DNA of 64,000 nt from Herbaspirillum frisingense GSF30 (GTDB lineage Bacteria > Pseudomonadota > Gammaproteobacteria > Burkholderiales > Burkholderiaceae_D), in NCBI RefSeq assembly GCF_000300975.2, contig NZ_AEEC02000002.1:1-64000 (forward strand), in the 5' to 3' direction. Shown piece by piece: positions 1 through 8,733 of the stretch (position 1 is the first letter of the stretch; every line of letters starts with the position of its first letter). The translations under genes and the position numbers were made by a program. The notes under the pieces were generated by a model, which saw only the letters and a program-made list of their open reading frames with translations, searched no databases and had not been told where the DNA came from.

Positions 1-343
1 CATTGGCCGCGCCGGCGCCGGACACCGCCGAGGTATCGATGGCCAGTCCGTGGCCGACGATGCCGGGGTGCAATTGCTCGGGCGCGTTGCGCACCGCCAC
101 CGTGTTCAGGCGGAAGCGCTTGAACAGCGCCACCACGGCGCTCCAGTCGATGCCGGCAGCCGCATCGGCATCCAGGGAGCCGATATCGAGGACCGCGAAC
201 TCGTCTTCGAAGAAGTCGGCCACACCACCGGTCATTTCCTTCAAGGCGGATTCCAGCGAAGTCGGATCAGTTTCATGCAGGATTGCCGAAATGGCAACCA
301 CAGTGGAAATTTTGATTTCGATCGGTTTGCGGGCTTTTTGCAT
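1..343 (-). CDS. minC: Septum site-determining protein MinC, N-terminal part (cut by window edge)
   Basis: The reading frame starts at ATG 343 and runs off the left edge, giving 114 N-terminal residues beginning MQKARKPIEIKISTVVAISA. This matches the MinC N-terminal domain, which blocks FtsZ assembly away from midcell together with MinD. The beta-strand start, the acidic FFEDEFAVLDI segment and the following GIDWSAVVALFKRF helix fit the family. The septum-targeting C-terminal domain, and minD/minE which normally follow, would lie outside the window. No frame damage is visible. Confidence 0.88.
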   Translation of the reverse strand, partial: MQKARKPIEIKISTVVAISAILHETDPTSLESALKEMTGGVADFFEDEFAVLDIGSLDADAAAGIDWSAVVALFKRFRLNTVAVRNAPEQLHPGIVGHGLAIDTSAVSGAGAAN

Positions 344-661
344 AAATCCTGTAGTTCAATGCGGCAGAAAGTGAAGGAAAAAGCCAGCTTTCCGCCCGGG
401 CTGGCTGTGCATTATACAGGCAGGATGCGGCTGCGATAGCGGTGGATCGCGGCTTTCAGCGGATATCCGCCGCACCGCCCGCAAGCCGAAATCGCCTATC
501 AAAAAATTGTATGGAGGCAATATATAGACGAGACGCGTCCTCTGTGGAATGCCGATTTGCCAAAAAAAAGCCGCCGACACCTCGCGGTGCCAGCGGCCTT
601 TCATGCTCACCCCCGGTACGGGCGCCGTGACTGCGCCCGTACCACGGTAATACCGTAACAA
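344..661. other. Intergenic region between minC and the BMP importer operon
   Basis: This stretch is 318 bases long. It should carry the minC promoter (leftward) on its left side. It holds the terminator of the BMP operon at 561-603. A short AT-rich patch around 495-530 (caaaaaattgtatgg, atatatag) could belong to the minC promoter, but no clear -35/-10 pair was found. No convincing gene is present; short open frames here lack start signals and family resemblance. Confidence 0.6.
561..603 (-). terminator. Rho-independent terminator of the BMP importer operon
   Basis: Read leftward, the RNA forms a 12-pair stem, GCCGCTGGCACC with GGTGTCGGCGGC (two G-U pairs) around a GCGA loop, followed directly by eight U. 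It lies about 60 bases after the stop of the BMP lipoprotein gene and separates that operon from minC. Confidence 0.9.
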
Positions 662-1801
662 TCAGCCCGGAACCTTGCCGTCCACGCCTTCGACGTAGAA
701 CTTGATGCCATGCAGGAAGCCGTCATCGGCCACGGCGTCCTTGCCCAGCACTTCCTTGCCGGCGTTGTCCTTGATCGGACCCTTCCAGATCGGCGCGGAG
801 CCATCGACGATGCCCTTCTTGCGCTCTTCCACCAGGGTCTTCACGTCAGCCGGCAGTTCCGGATTGAAGGCGGCCAGGTCGATGCCGTTTTCCTTCAGGC
901 CGATCCAGCTGGTGCTGCTCTTCCACGAGCCATCCAGCACTGCCTGCACGCGGGCGGTGTAGTACACGCCCCAGTTGATCATCGAGGCGGCCAGGTGGGC
1001 CTTGGGGCCGAAGCTGGTCATGTCGCTGTCCCAACCGAAGGCATAGACGCCCTTTTCCTGCGCGGTCTGGACCACGGCGGCGGAGTCGGTGTTCTGCATC
1101 AGCACGTCCACGCCCTGGCCGATCAGGGTGGTCGCAGCTTCACGTTCCTTGCCCGGATCGAACCACTTGTTCACCCAGACCACGGCGGTGGTCACCTTGG
1201 GGTTCACCGAACGCGCACCCAGGGTGAAGGAGTCGATATTGCGGATCACTTCGGGGATAGGCACCGAAGCCACCACGCCCAGCTTGCCGGACTTGCTCAT
1301 CTTGCCCGCGACCACGCCGGCCAGGTAGGCACCTTCATAGGTACGCACGTCGTATTGCGCCAGGTTGTCGGCGGTCTTGAAGCCGGTGGCGTGTTCGAAC
1401 TTGACGTCCGGGAATTCCTTGGCGACCTTCAGCATGGCTTCCATGTAGCCGAAGGTGGTGCCGAAGATCAGCTTGTTGCCATCGGTGGCCAGCTGGCGGA
1501 ACACGCGCTCGGCGTCGGCTGCGGATTCAGGAATGTTTTCCACGAAGGTGGTCTTGACCTTGTCGCCGAACTTTTCCTCGACGGCCTTGCGACCCTTGTC
1601 GTGGGCGAAGGTCCAGCCGGCATCGCCCACCGGGCCGATGTAGACGAAGGCTACCTTCAGCGGATCGGCGGCGGGAGCGGCGGCGGCCGGCGCAGCAGCG
1701 GGCGCGGCGGCAGCGGGTTCTTCCTTCTTGCCGCAACCGATCAGGGTTGCTGCCGCCAGGGTGGCGAGCATCGTCAAGGATGCCCTGCGCGAAATCTTCA
1801 T
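662..1801 (-). CDS. BMP-family (PnrA-like) nucleoside-binding lipoprotein of an ABC importer
   Basis: This 379-residue protein is the probable periplasmic ligand-binding part of the importer encoded just upstream. Residues 1-23 form a lipoprotein signal ending in LIGC, so Cys23 would be lipidated. An Ala/Pro-rich linker (about 28-48) precedes the BMP fold, which starts at DPLKVAFVYIGPVGDAGWT and includes the family's FGTTFGYM and VWVNKWFDPGKE stretches. BMP proteins bind purine nucleosides or related compounds; the neighbouring purine genes agree. I chose ATG 1801 because AGGGAGA lies six bases upstream; a longer frame to 1864 has no ribosome site. It is last in the operon and is followed by a strong terminator. 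Confidence 0.9.
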   Translation of the reverse strand: MKISRRASLTMLATLAAATLIGCGKKEEPAAAAPAAAPAAAAPAADPLKVAFVYIGPVGDAGWTFAHDKGRKAVEEKFGDKVKTTFVENIPESAADAERVFRQLATDGNKLIFGTTFGYMEAMLKVAKEFPDVKFEHATGFKTADNLAQYDVRTYEGAYLAGVVAGKMSKSGKLGVVASVPIPEVIRNIDSFTLGARSVNPKVTTAVVWVNKWFDPGKEREAATTLIGQGVDVLMQNTDSAAVVQTAQEKGVYAFGWDSDMTSFGPKAHLAASMINWGVYYTARVQAVLDGSWKSSTSWIGLKENGIDLAAFNPELPADVKTLVEERKKGIVDGSAPIWKGPIKDNAGKEVLGKDAVADDGFLHGIKFYVEGVDGKVPG

Positions 1802-1854
1802 TGTGTTCTCCCTCAAGGTCAGTGGATAAATACAGGTGCTGCTACAAAAACGGA

Positions 1855-1888
1855 ACGAAAGCAAAAAACGAAAGCAAAAAACGAAAGC
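1855..1888. repeat. 13-bp tandem repeat before the BMP gene
   Basis: The unit ACGAAAGCAAAAA occurs twice in full and once in part (acgaaagc) with no mismatches. In the leftward mRNA it gives U-rich tracts in the leader between the upstream permease gene and the BMP lipoprotein gene. It is probably a slippage-prone tract, possibly affecting RNA stability or ribosome access. Confidence 0.8.
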
Positions 1889-1909
1889 CGCAAAGACCGT
1901 CAGCGCCGA

Positions 1910-2830
1910 TCAGGACGCCCCCGGGCGGAAGGGCTTGCCCAGCGAGGCCGGCATGTTCAGGCGGATCCAGTCGGGGTTGCGCGAGATCAGCGCCAGCACC
2001 ACGATGGTGGCCAGGTAGGGCGCCATCGACAGGATCTGCGACGGCACCGTCACGCCCATACCCTGCAGGTAGAACTGGGCGATGGTGACGCCGCCGAACA
2101 GCAGCGAACCCAGCAGCACCCGCGCCGGACGCCAGGTGGCGAACGCGGTCAGGGCCAGCGCGATCCAGCCGCGTCCGGCCACCAGGCCCTCCACCCACAT
2201 CGGGGTGTAGACCAGCGACATATAGGCCCCGGCCAGTCCGCAGCAGGCACCGCCGAACAGCAGCGCCAGATAGCGGATGCCGCGTACCGAATAGCCCAGC
2301 GCATGGGCCGACTCCGGCGACTCCCCCACCGCGCGCAGCACCAGCCCGGCGCGCGTGCGATACAGGAACCAGATGCTGGCCAGGCACAGCGCCAGCGCCA
2401 CGTAACTCATCCAGTGCTGGTGGAACAGCGCCTTGCCCAGGAAGGGAATGTCTTCCAGCAGGGGAATCGAATTGGGTTGGGCCGGCAGCGCCAGTCCGAC
2501 GAAGCGCTGGCCGACGAACGCCGACAGGCCCGCGCCGAAGATCGACAGCGCCAGGCCGGTAGCCACCTGGTTGGTGGCCAGGCGCAGCGCCAGCCAGCCG
2601 AACAGCGTAGCCATCAGCATGCCGCACACGGCACCGGCCATGAAGCCCAGCAGCGGGCTCTTGGTGGCATAGCCGACAGCGAAACCGGCGATGGCCGCCA
2701 CCAGCATCATGCCCTCGGCGCCCAGGTTGAGCACGCCGGAGCGTTCATTGATCAACAGCCCGATGGCCGCCAGCAGCAAGGGTGTGCCGGCATTGATGGA
2801 GGCTGCGATGAGAGGAGCGAGTTGTTCCAT
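1910..2830 (-). CDS. BMP-type ABC importer permease (second)
   Basis: A 306-residue integral membrane protein of the branched-chain-permease superfamily (BPD_transp_2), resembling nucleoside importer permeases such as YufQ/NupQ. The N-terminus LIAASINAGTPLLLAAIGLL followed by NERSGVLNLGAEGMMLV is the family's signature segment. Eight or more hydrophobic stretches are visible. The start at ATG 2830 lies 16 bases after the first permease gene, as expected in one operon. It would form the inner-membrane channel with the first permease, driven by the double ATPase. The substrate is inferred as a nucleoside or nucleobase from context only. Confidence 0.88.
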   Translation of the reverse strand: MEQLAPLIAASINAGTPLLLAAIGLLINERSGVLNLGAEGMMLVAAIAGFAVGYATKSPLLGFMAGAVCGMLMATLFGWLALRLATNQVATGLALSIFGAGLSAFVGQRFVGLALPAQPNSIPLLEDIPFLGKALFHQHWMSYVALALCLASIWFLYRTRAGLVLRAVGESPESAHALGYSVRGIRYLALLFGGACCGLAGAYMSLVYTPMWVEGLVAGRGWIALALTAFATWRPARVLLGSLLFGGVTIAQFYLQGMGVTVPSQILSMAPYLATIVVLALISRNPDWIRLNMPASLGKPFRPGAS

Positions 2831-2846
2831 GTCCTGTCCTGATTCC

Positions 2847-3941
2847 TTAGACTTTCTTTTTCCACGCCAGGCGGTAATCGATCAAGGTATCGCAGGCCAG
2901 CAGCAGGAACAGCAGCATGCCCTGGAAGACCCCGATGATGGCCGATGGCAGGCCCAGACGCGACTGCGCCAGCTCGCCGCCCAGATACAGCAGCGACATG
3001 ATCAGCCCGCCCAGGATCGCGCCGATCGGATGCAGGCGGCCGATGAAGGCCACGATGATGGCCGCAAAGCCATAGCCCGGCGATACCGACGGCAGCAACT
3101 GGCCGATCGGTCCGGCGATCTCGAACGCCCCGGCCAGGCCGGCGAAGGCCCCCGAGATCAAGAGCGACACCCACAATGCCGAGCGTGCCGAGAAACCCGC
3201 GTAGCGCGCCGCATGCGGCGCCACCCCGCCCACCATCAGCGAAAAACCGCGCAGGCTGCGCATCATGAAGATCGCCATCAGCACCGCCAGCACGATGGTC
3301 ACCGCAAAGCCCACGTGCAGGCGTGTGCCGGAGAGCAGCATGGGCAGCATGAACTCGCTGGAGAACACTTTCGATTGCGGGAAGTTCATGCCATTGGGGT
3401 CCTTCAGCGGACCATTGACGGCCCACATCAGCAACAGCTGCGCCACATAGGTGAGCATCAGCGACACCAGGATTTCATTGGCATTGAACTGGTCGCGCAG
3501 GTAGGCCGTCACCGCCGCCCACAGCGCTCCGCCGACCACGCCGGCCAGGATCATGAGCACCAGACCCATGCCGCCGGAGATACCATGTCCCGGTACATCC
3601 AGCCAGACCAGCATGGCGCCCGAGCACAGCGCGCCGACGGTGAACTGGCCCTCTGCACCGATGTTCCAGATGCTGGCGCGGAAGCACACCGCCAGTCCCA
3701 GCGCACACAGGATCAGCGGTATCGATTTGAGCAACAGTTCGCTGATGGCGCGCTTGCCACTGAAGGGATCGACCAGGAACACCTTCAACCCGGCCAGCGG
3801 GTCCTTGCCCAGCGCCAGGAACAGCAGCGCGCCAAGCAGCAGCGTGGCGACGATGGCGATCACCGGCGAGAGGTAGGTCATCGTCTTCGACGGTGCGCCA
3901 CGCAGCTCCAGGCGCAGCGGGAAACTCATGCGCTCAGCCAT
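2847..3941 (-). CDS. BMP-type ABC importer permease (first)
   Basis: A 364-residue membrane protein of the same superfamily as the next gene, resembling YufP/NupP. It has the typical ALGLAVCFRASIWNIGAEGQ segment and about nine hydrophobic stretches. I place the start at ATG 3941 (MAERMSFPLRLEL), which overlaps the end of the ATPase gene by eight bases and suggests coupled translation. A longer frame to 3968 would add a Pro-rich stretch inside the ATPase gene and is less likely. Confidence 0.87.
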   Translation of the reverse strand: MAERMSFPLRLELRGAPSKTMTYLSPVIAIVATLLLGALLFLALGKDPLAGLKVFLVDPFSGKRAISELLLKSIPLILCALGLAVCFRASIWNIGAEGQFTVGALCSGAMLVWLDVPGHGISGGMGLVLMILAGVVGGALWAAVTAYLRDQFNANEILVSLMLTYVAQLLLMWAVNGPLKDPNGMNFPQSKVFSSEFMLPMLLSGTRLHVGFAVTIVLAVLMAIFMMRSLRGFSLMVGGVAPHAARYAGFSARSALWVSLLISGAFAGLAGAFEIAGPIGQLLPSVSPGYGFAAIIVAFIGRLHPIGAILGGLIMSLLYLGGELAQSRLGLPSAIIGVFQGMLLFLLLACDTLIDYRLAWKKKV

Positions 3942-5478
3942 GACCCACCTCCGTGGCGGCGGGGGCATCCCACAGGCCGCTCATCCACACGCCGACCTGC
4001 TCGCGGGTGGCTTGCTCGATGGGAATGGAGGGCGACAGCCGACCCTTGGCGATGACGTGCAGGCGATCACATAACGCGAACAATTCGTCAAGTTCTTCCG
4101 AGATCACCAGCACCGCACACCCTTCCTGTTTCAGTTTCAAGATTTCACCGTGGATCTGTGCCGCCGCGCCCACGTCCACGCCCCAGGTCGGCTGTGCCAC
4201 CACGAAGACGGCGGGCTTGCGCTCCATCTCGCGGCCGACGATGAATTTCTGCAGATTGCCGCCCGAGAGGCTCTTGGCCGGCGCATCGGGGCCTGCCGCC
4301 TTGACCTTGAAGCGTTCGATGATGGAGGCCGCGGCGCGCCGGGTGAAGGCGAAATCGATCATGCCGCGCTTCACGTAAGGCGCCTTCTGGTGTGAAAGCA
4401 GCATGTTGGCCGTCAGCGAGAGCGTGGGGACGGCACCGCGTCCCAGGCGCTCTTCCGGCACCAGGCCGAGCCCGGCGGCGCGACGCGGGTTGGGCGACAG
4501 ATCCCCGACCGCCTTGCCGCCCAGCATGATCATGTTGGGCGCGGCGCGCTGGTCCTCGCCCGAGAGCGCCGCCAGCAATTCCTGCTGGCCATTGCCGGAC
4601 ACCCCGGCGATGCCGACGATCTCGCCAGCCCGCACTTCGCACTCGATGTCCTTCAGCTCGGTGGCGAACAGGTGGGCCTTGGGCAGCGACAGGCGATTGA
4701 CGTGCAGCTTGCGCTCATTGCGCTGCGAATCGGGATTGCGCTCGCGCTGCAGGCGCACCAGTTCGTCGCCGATCATCATGCGCGACAGGCTGGCGCTGCT
4801 TTCATTGCGCGGATCGCAGTTGCCGGTCACGCGACCGCCGCGCATCACCGTGGCGCTATGGCACAGGGCGCGGATCTCGTCGAGCTTGTGGCTGATGTAC
4901 AGGATGCTGCAACCCTCGTCGGCCAGGCGACGCAGGGTGACAAAGAGTTTTTCCACCGCCTGCGGCGTCAGCACCGAGGTCGGTTCGTCCAGGATCAGCA
5001 GTTGCGGCTCGGTCAGCAGGGCACGCACGATTTCCACCCGCTGGCGCTCGCCCACCGACAGGGTGTGCACATGACGTTGCGGTTCCAGTTCCAGGCCGTA
5101 TTTCTCGCCGGTACGGGTGATGCGCTCGGCCAGTTCCTTCAGGTCGGTCTTGGCATCCAGGCCCAGGGCGATGTTCTCGGTCACCGTCAAGGTATCGAAC
5201 AGCGAGAAATGCTGGAACACCATGGCGATGCCCAGCTTGCGCGCCACCTGCGGATTGGCGATCTGCACGGTCTCGCCGTTCCAGCGGAGTTCGCCGGCAT
5301 CGGGCTTGACCGCGCCAAAGATGATCTTCATCAAGGTGGACTTGCCCGCGCCGTTCTCTCCGAGCACGGCGTGGATCTCGCCAGGCGCGACCGCCAGGCT
5401 GACATCGTCGTTGGCCAGCACGCCCGGATAGGACTTGCGCACGTGGCTGATTTCAAGACGGAGTGGAACTGCGCTCAC
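3934..5478 (-). CDS. BMP-type ABC importer ATPase with two ABC domains
   Basis: This 514-residue protein carries two fused ABC cassettes, as in sugar/nucleoside importers (YufO/NupO, RbsA type). The first domain has Walker A GENGAGKST (residues 40-48), signature LSVGERQRVEI and Walker B LLILDEPT. The second has a degenerate Walker A (GVSGNGQQELL) and the signature LSGGNLQK, so only one ATP site may be fully active, as is usual in this family. It is the first gene of a four-gene operon (ATPase, two permeases, binding lipoprotein). It probably powers uptake of purine nucleosides or bases. Confidence 0.9.
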   Translation of the reverse strand: MSAVPLRLEISHVRKSYPGVLANDDVSLAVAPGEIHAVLGENGAGKSTLMKIIFGAVKPDAGELRWNGETVQIANPQVARKLGIAMVFQHFSLFDTLTVTENIALGLDAKTDLKELAERITRTGEKYGLELEPQRHVHTLSVGERQRVEIVRALLTEPQLLILDEPTSVLTPQAVEKLFVTLRRLADEGCSILYISHKLDEIRALCHSATVMRGGRVTGNCDPRNESSASLSRMMIGDELVRLQRERNPDSQRNERKLHVNRLSLPKAHLFATELKDIECEVRAGEIVGIAGVSGNGQQELLAALSGEDQRAAPNMIMLGGKAVGDLSPNPRRAAGLGLVPEERLGRGAVPTLSLTANMLLSHQKAPYVKRGMIDFAFTRRAAASIIERFKVKAAGPDAPAKSLSGGNLQKFIVGREMERKPAVFVVAQPTWGVDVGAAAQIHGEILKLKQEGCAVLVISEELDELFALCDRLHVIAKGRLSPSIPIEQATREQVGVWMSGLWDAPAATEVGHG

Positions 5479-5684
5479 GTGATTTCCCTGTGGTTTCGTA
5501 TCGTTGTTGCTTCGATGGTCGCGGGCAGCCCCTCTGCCCCGGTTTCTTCAACTGCCTGCTGCGGCCTACCGTGCCGGTCGCCAGCAGCCGGCGCGCCCGC
5601 GCGACATCATAGACAAATTGGGCCGCGCCGCATACCGCTTTCGCCGTGTTGGTCCCGGCGCTGTGGCGCAAAGCCCGATTTGTT

Positions 5685-6464
5685 TCATTTTCCGCGATGC
5701 GCCCAGCCGGTGGTGCGCCGTTCGATGATCGCAAACAGTTCGTACATCGCCATGGCCATGGCGCCGATCACCACCAGCCCGGCAAAGGCCAGCGGCATCT
5801 TCATCGACGACCCTGCCGATACCAGCAGATAGCCGATGCCCTGGTTGGAGGCATTCATCTCGGACACCGTGGAACCCACAAAGGCCAGCGTGATGGCCAC
5901 CTTCAGCGAGGCGAAGAAGTAGGGCATCGAGCGCGGCAGGCCCACTTTGAGCAGGATATCCATGCGGCGCGCGCCCAGCACGCGCAGCACGTCCTCCAGT
6001 TCAGGCTCCAGCGTGGCCAGCCCGGTGGCGATGTTGACCATGATGGGGAAGAAGGAAATCAGGAAGGCCGTCAGGATCGCCGGCCCCGCCCCGATTCCGA
6101 ACCAGACCACCAGCACCGGCACGAAGGCCGCCTTGGGCAGGGCATTGAAGGCCGTCATCAGGGGATAGGCGGCGGCATACAGCATGGGCGAGGAGCCGAT
6201 CACGAAGCCCAGCGTCACCCCCACGAACACCGCAATGGCAAAGCCCACCATGGTGACCCAGAAGGTCGAGAGCGCATGCTCGGTGATCGGCCCGGCATAG
6301 TCCACCATGGCCTGCAGGATGGAGGCCGGACTGGGGAAGATGAAGTCCGAGACCTGCCAGACACTGCAGATGAACTGCCAGATGCCGAGGATGACGATCA
6401 GCAGGAACCACGGCGCGAGCGTGGTGGCGGCCTGGTTGAGCTTGCCGTTGAACGGTGTTTTCAT
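5685..6464 (-). CDS. ABC importer permease, SsuC/TauC type (NMT1-linked)
   Basis: A 259-residue inner-membrane permease (BPD_transp_1) with about six hydrophobic helices. The EAA-like loop is visible as LRVLGARRMDILLKVGLPRSMPY. It follows the ATPase gene after 27 bases and is last in the three-gene NMT1/THI5-type importer operon. Such importers carry pyrimidine or purine-like or aromatic compounds; position beside urate and allantoin genes suggests a purine breakdown product. No terminator with a U-run was found after it. Confidence 0.87.
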   Translation of the reverse strand: MKTPFNGKLNQAATTLAPWFLLIVILGIWQFICSVWQVSDFIFPSPASILQAMVDYAGPITEHALSTFWVTMVGFAIAVFVGVTLGFVIGSSPMLYAAAYPLMTAFNALPKAAFVPVLVVWFGIGAGPAILTAFLISFFPIMVNIATGLATLEPELEDVLRVLGARRMDILLKVGLPRSMPYFFASLKVAITLAFVGSTVSEMNASNQGIGYLLVSAGSSMKMPLAFAGLVVIGAMAMAMYELFAIIERRTTGWAHRGK

Positions 6465-6491
6465 GTTGGGTCCTTGGCCGGTCGATCAGGG

Positions 6492-7277
6492 TCAGGTATT
6501 GCGCACATGGCCGATGTGCTCGCGCAGTTCATGCACCAGCGCGTTGAAGCCGTCGGTATAGGTGGTTTCCAGGTCGCAGGGACGCGGCAGCGGGTTTTCG
6601 CGGCGCACCACGATGCGCCCCGGGCGCTTGCTCATCACGTAGATGGTGTCGGCCAGGAAGGCGGCTTCGCGCAGGTCATGCGTGACCAGGATGACGTTGA
6701 AGCGGCGCTCGGCCCACAGGTCGCGCAGCACGCACCACAGTTCCTCGCGGGTGAAGGCATCGAGCGCGCCGAAGGGCTCGTCCAGCAACAGCATCTTGGG
6801 TTCGTGGATCAGCGCCCGGCAGATCGAGGCGCGCTGCTGCATGCCGCCCGACAGTTGCCAGGGAAACTTGTCGGCGTAGCCCTCCAGGCCTACGGTCTTC
6901 AACAATTTCAGGGCGCGCTCGGTATATTCGGCCTTCTTCTGCTTGAAGTCGCGCCGGTAGGGCTCGACGATCTCCAGCGGCAACAGCACGTTGTCCAGCG
7001 TAGTGCGCCACGGCAACAGGGTCGGCGCCTGGAAGGCCATGCCCACGAACTTCAGCGGCCCGGTCACTGGCTGACCATCGATGACGACGCTGCCGCGATT
7101 GGCTTGCTTCAGGCCCGTGGCCAGTTTCATGAAGGTCGACTTGCCGCAGCCGGAGGGGCCGACGATGGCGATGAATTCGCCCGCACGGGTCTGCAGGTCG
7201 ATGTCTTCCACCGCAAAATCGGTGGCGCCATCATAGGCCAGGTAGACGTGGCGGAAATCGACGAAGGGTTCGCTCAT
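6492..7277 (-). CDS. ABC importer ATPase, SsuB/TauB type (NMT1-linked)
   Basis: A 261-residue ABC ATPase. Walker A is GPSGCGKST (about residues 40-48), the Q-loop is in VGMAFQAPTLLPWRTTLDNV, the signature is LSGGMQQR and Walker B is LLLDEPFGALD. It is the cytoplasmic motor for the permease at 5685 and the binding protein at 7364. It lies 86 bases downstream of the binding-protein gene, with a perfect hairpin in the gap (7309-7336). Confidence 0.9.
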   Translation of the reverse strand: MSEPFVDFRHVYLAYDGATDFAVEDIDLQTRAGEFIAIVGPSGCGKSTFMKLATGLKQANRGSVVIDGQPVTGPLKFVGMAFQAPTLLPWRTTLDNVLLPLEIVEPYRRDFKQKKAEYTERALKLLKTVGLEGYADKFPWQLSGGMQQRASICRALIHEPKMLLLDEPFGALDAFTREELWCVLRDLWAERRFNVILVTHDLREAAFLADTIYVMSKRPGRIVVRRENPLPRPCDLETTYTDGFNALVHELREHIGHVRNT

Positions 7278-7308
7278 GGAAACGGTCTGCCAAGGATGCG
7301 GCCTTGAT

Positions 7309-7336
7309 CCTGGCTGGCCCGTTGTGGCCAGCCAGG
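7309..7336 (-). other. Intercistronic hairpin after the NMT1-type binding-protein gene
   Basis: CCTGGCTGGCC (7309-7319) and GGCCAGCCAGG (7326-7336) pair perfectly, 11 base pairs around the loop CGTTGT. There is no U-run in the leftward direction. The position between binding-protein and ATPase genes fits an RNA 3'-end-protecting or partly terminating stem that would keep binding-protein mRNA in excess. Confidence 0.75.
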
Positions 7337-7363
7337 GTCGTGGCCGGAAACAATATAAATGAT

Positions 7364-8395
7364 TTACTTCGGGAATACGTCCAGCTCGGCCTTGGAGGGC
7401 AGGAAGCTGGCATTCCAGATCTTGTCGGCATTGACCCGGGTCTTGGTGCCATAGGCATCCGAGACCTGCGAGGCCATCAGCGTCAGGCGCGGGCCGTAGA
7501 CCTGGCCATAGCCTTCCGACTTGGCATGCGGCGTGGCGATGGCGCTGGCAATGGCCAGCTTCAGGCGACGCAGTTCTAGTTTTTCGTCGATCAGGCCGTC
7601 GCGCTCCTTGAGCACCTTGATGGCGGCGTCCGGATTGGCCATCACGTCACGGCTGGCCTTGGCGAAGGCGCGCAGGAAGCCCTTGATGGCTTCCGGCTTC
7701 TGCTTGACCATGGCGTCGGAGGCGATGATGGCGTTGCCGTACAGACGCACGCCATAGTCCGGATACATCATCACGTTGATGTCTTCATCCTTGATGCCGC
7801 GGGCATTGAGGTTCAGCAGGGAGGTGAAGTAGAAACCGGTGATGGCATCCACATCGCCGCGGGCCAGCATGGTTTCACGCAGCGGCGGGTCCATGCTGGT
7901 CCACTGGGTCTTGGTGGCGTCCAGGCCGTTGGCCTTGGCAAAGATGGGATAGGCACGGCGACCGGCGTCGAATACCGGTGACCCCAGCTTCTTGCCGACC
8001 AGGTCGGCCGGTTTCTTGATGCCGGATTTCTTGAGCGAGAAGATCGCTGCCGGCGTGTCGTTGTAGACCATCATCACGCCCACCGGCTTGCCCGGCGCAT
8101 CCGGGTTGTTGGCGGTGAATTCCATCAGCGCGGCCATGTCGGCAAAGCCCATGTCATAGGTGCCCGAGGCCACGCGGTTGACCGCATTGCCCGAGCCATT
8201 GCCGGCGTCGATGGTGACATCCAGTTTTTCCTGGGCGAAGTAACCCTTGGACTTGGCCACCAGGAACAGGGCCGACGGACCCTCGAAACGCCAGTCGAGC
8301 TGGAACTTGATCCTGGTTTCCTGGGCGGCCGCGAGGGTGCAGCTGGCGCCCAGCAGCAGGCTGATGCCGAATTTGAAGAACTTGCTGGAATGCAC
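7364..8395 (-). CDS. NMT1/THI5-like ABC substrate-binding protein
   Basis: A 343-residue periplasmic binding protein. A signal peptide (about 1-24, ending LAAAQ) is followed by the family start IKFQLDWRFEGPSALFLVAKSKGYF, then ASGTYDMGFADMAAL. The family name comes from thiamine-pyrimidine synthesis proteins; in proteobacteria many members bind purines or other heterocycles for uptake. The start is GTG 8395, with AAGGGAAG six bases before it. A helix that would enclose this ribosome site makes it a riboswitch candidate (see 8395-8440). First gene of the importer operon. Confidence 0.88.
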   Translation of the reverse strand: MHSSKFFKFGISLLLGASCTLAAAQETRIKFQLDWRFEGPSALFLVAKSKGYFAQEKLDVTIDAGNGSGNAVNRVASGTYDMGFADMAALMEFTANNPDAPGKPVGVMMVYNDTPAAIFSLKKSGIKKPADLVGKKLGSPVFDAGRRAYPIFAKANGLDATKTQWTSMDPPLRETMLARGDVDAITGFYFTSLLNLNARGIKDEDINVMMYPDYGVRLYGNAIIASDAMVKQKPEAIKGFLRAFAKASRDVMANPDAAIKVLKERDGLIDEKLELRRLKLAIASAIATPHAKSEGYGQVYGPRLTLMASQVSDAYGTKTRVNADKIWNASFLPSKAELDVFPK

Positions 8396-8440
8396 GGTGG
8401 ACTTCCCTTCCTGGTTCGTTTGAATGGCAGATTCCCACCG
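8395..8440 (-). promoter_or_regulatory. Candidate riboswitch at the NMT1-type importer start (possible NMT1-motif, xanthine/urate)
   Basis: In the leftward mRNA, CGGTGG (from plus 8435-8440) can pair with CCACCG (from plus 8395-8400), and a further G-U pair is possible. The helix encloses the ribosome site AAGGGAAG and includes the first base of the GTG start codon. Inside is a small TTC-AAAC-GAA hairpin. The NMT1-motif riboswitch is known to sit before NMT1-type transporter genes and to sense xanthine and uric acid. The gene context here (urate hydroxylase nearby) fits that class well, but I matched structure and context, not the full consensus. Confidence 0.5.
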
Positions 8441-8581
8441 GTTAAAAGCATTTAATGTGCCAAGCGCCGTCCGGCCCCGTTGAGCACCCTCACGCTCCCC
8501 GCGGCTCGCGGCCGCAAGCGCAATCCGGTCGGCAAGCCGGTCAGCAAGCCGCGGGGCAATGATCGACAGCGCCTTGATTTT

Positions 8582-8613
8582 TTGTCGACAATCAAAAAAT
8601 CCATTTGCGACAA
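8582..8613. promoter_or_regulatory. Putative GntR operator pair in importer/channel gap
   Basis: TTGTCGACAA (8582-8591) is a perfect 10-bp palindrome. It is followed by ATC, giving an extended match to GATTGTYGAC on the minus strand. A related half-perfect copy, TTGCGACAA, lies at 8605-8613. The sites sit in an AT-rich patch 190 bases upstream of the NMT1-type binding-protein gene. They resemble the palindromes at 8734-8747 and 15795-15808. Confidence 0.55.
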
Positions 8614-8733
8614 TTTGGTGCTTGTCTGCACCTTCATAGATAAAAATGCACTAAAAAAAATACGATCACGGGGCTGAAAGGCTTATCGGCTGCGCCTTTG
8701 CCTGTTCCCTGTCGGTTGCGGGCAGAGTGGGTT

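Noticed and set aside
710-2842. Long rightward open frame (710 codons) across the BMP lipoprotein and permease genes
   Set aside because: His/Gln/Arg-rich composition typical of antisense frames in high-GC DNA; both leftward genes are clear families.
5646-7307. 553-codon rightward frame opposite the NMT1-type permease and ATPase genes
   Set aside because: Same reason: antisense composition, no domain, and conserved ABC motifs on the other strand.
8396-8700. TPP riboswitch before the THI5-like gene
   Set aside because: The conserved CTGAGA and ACCTGA-type thi-box segments are absent from the leader. The purine context favours the NMT1-motif class instead.
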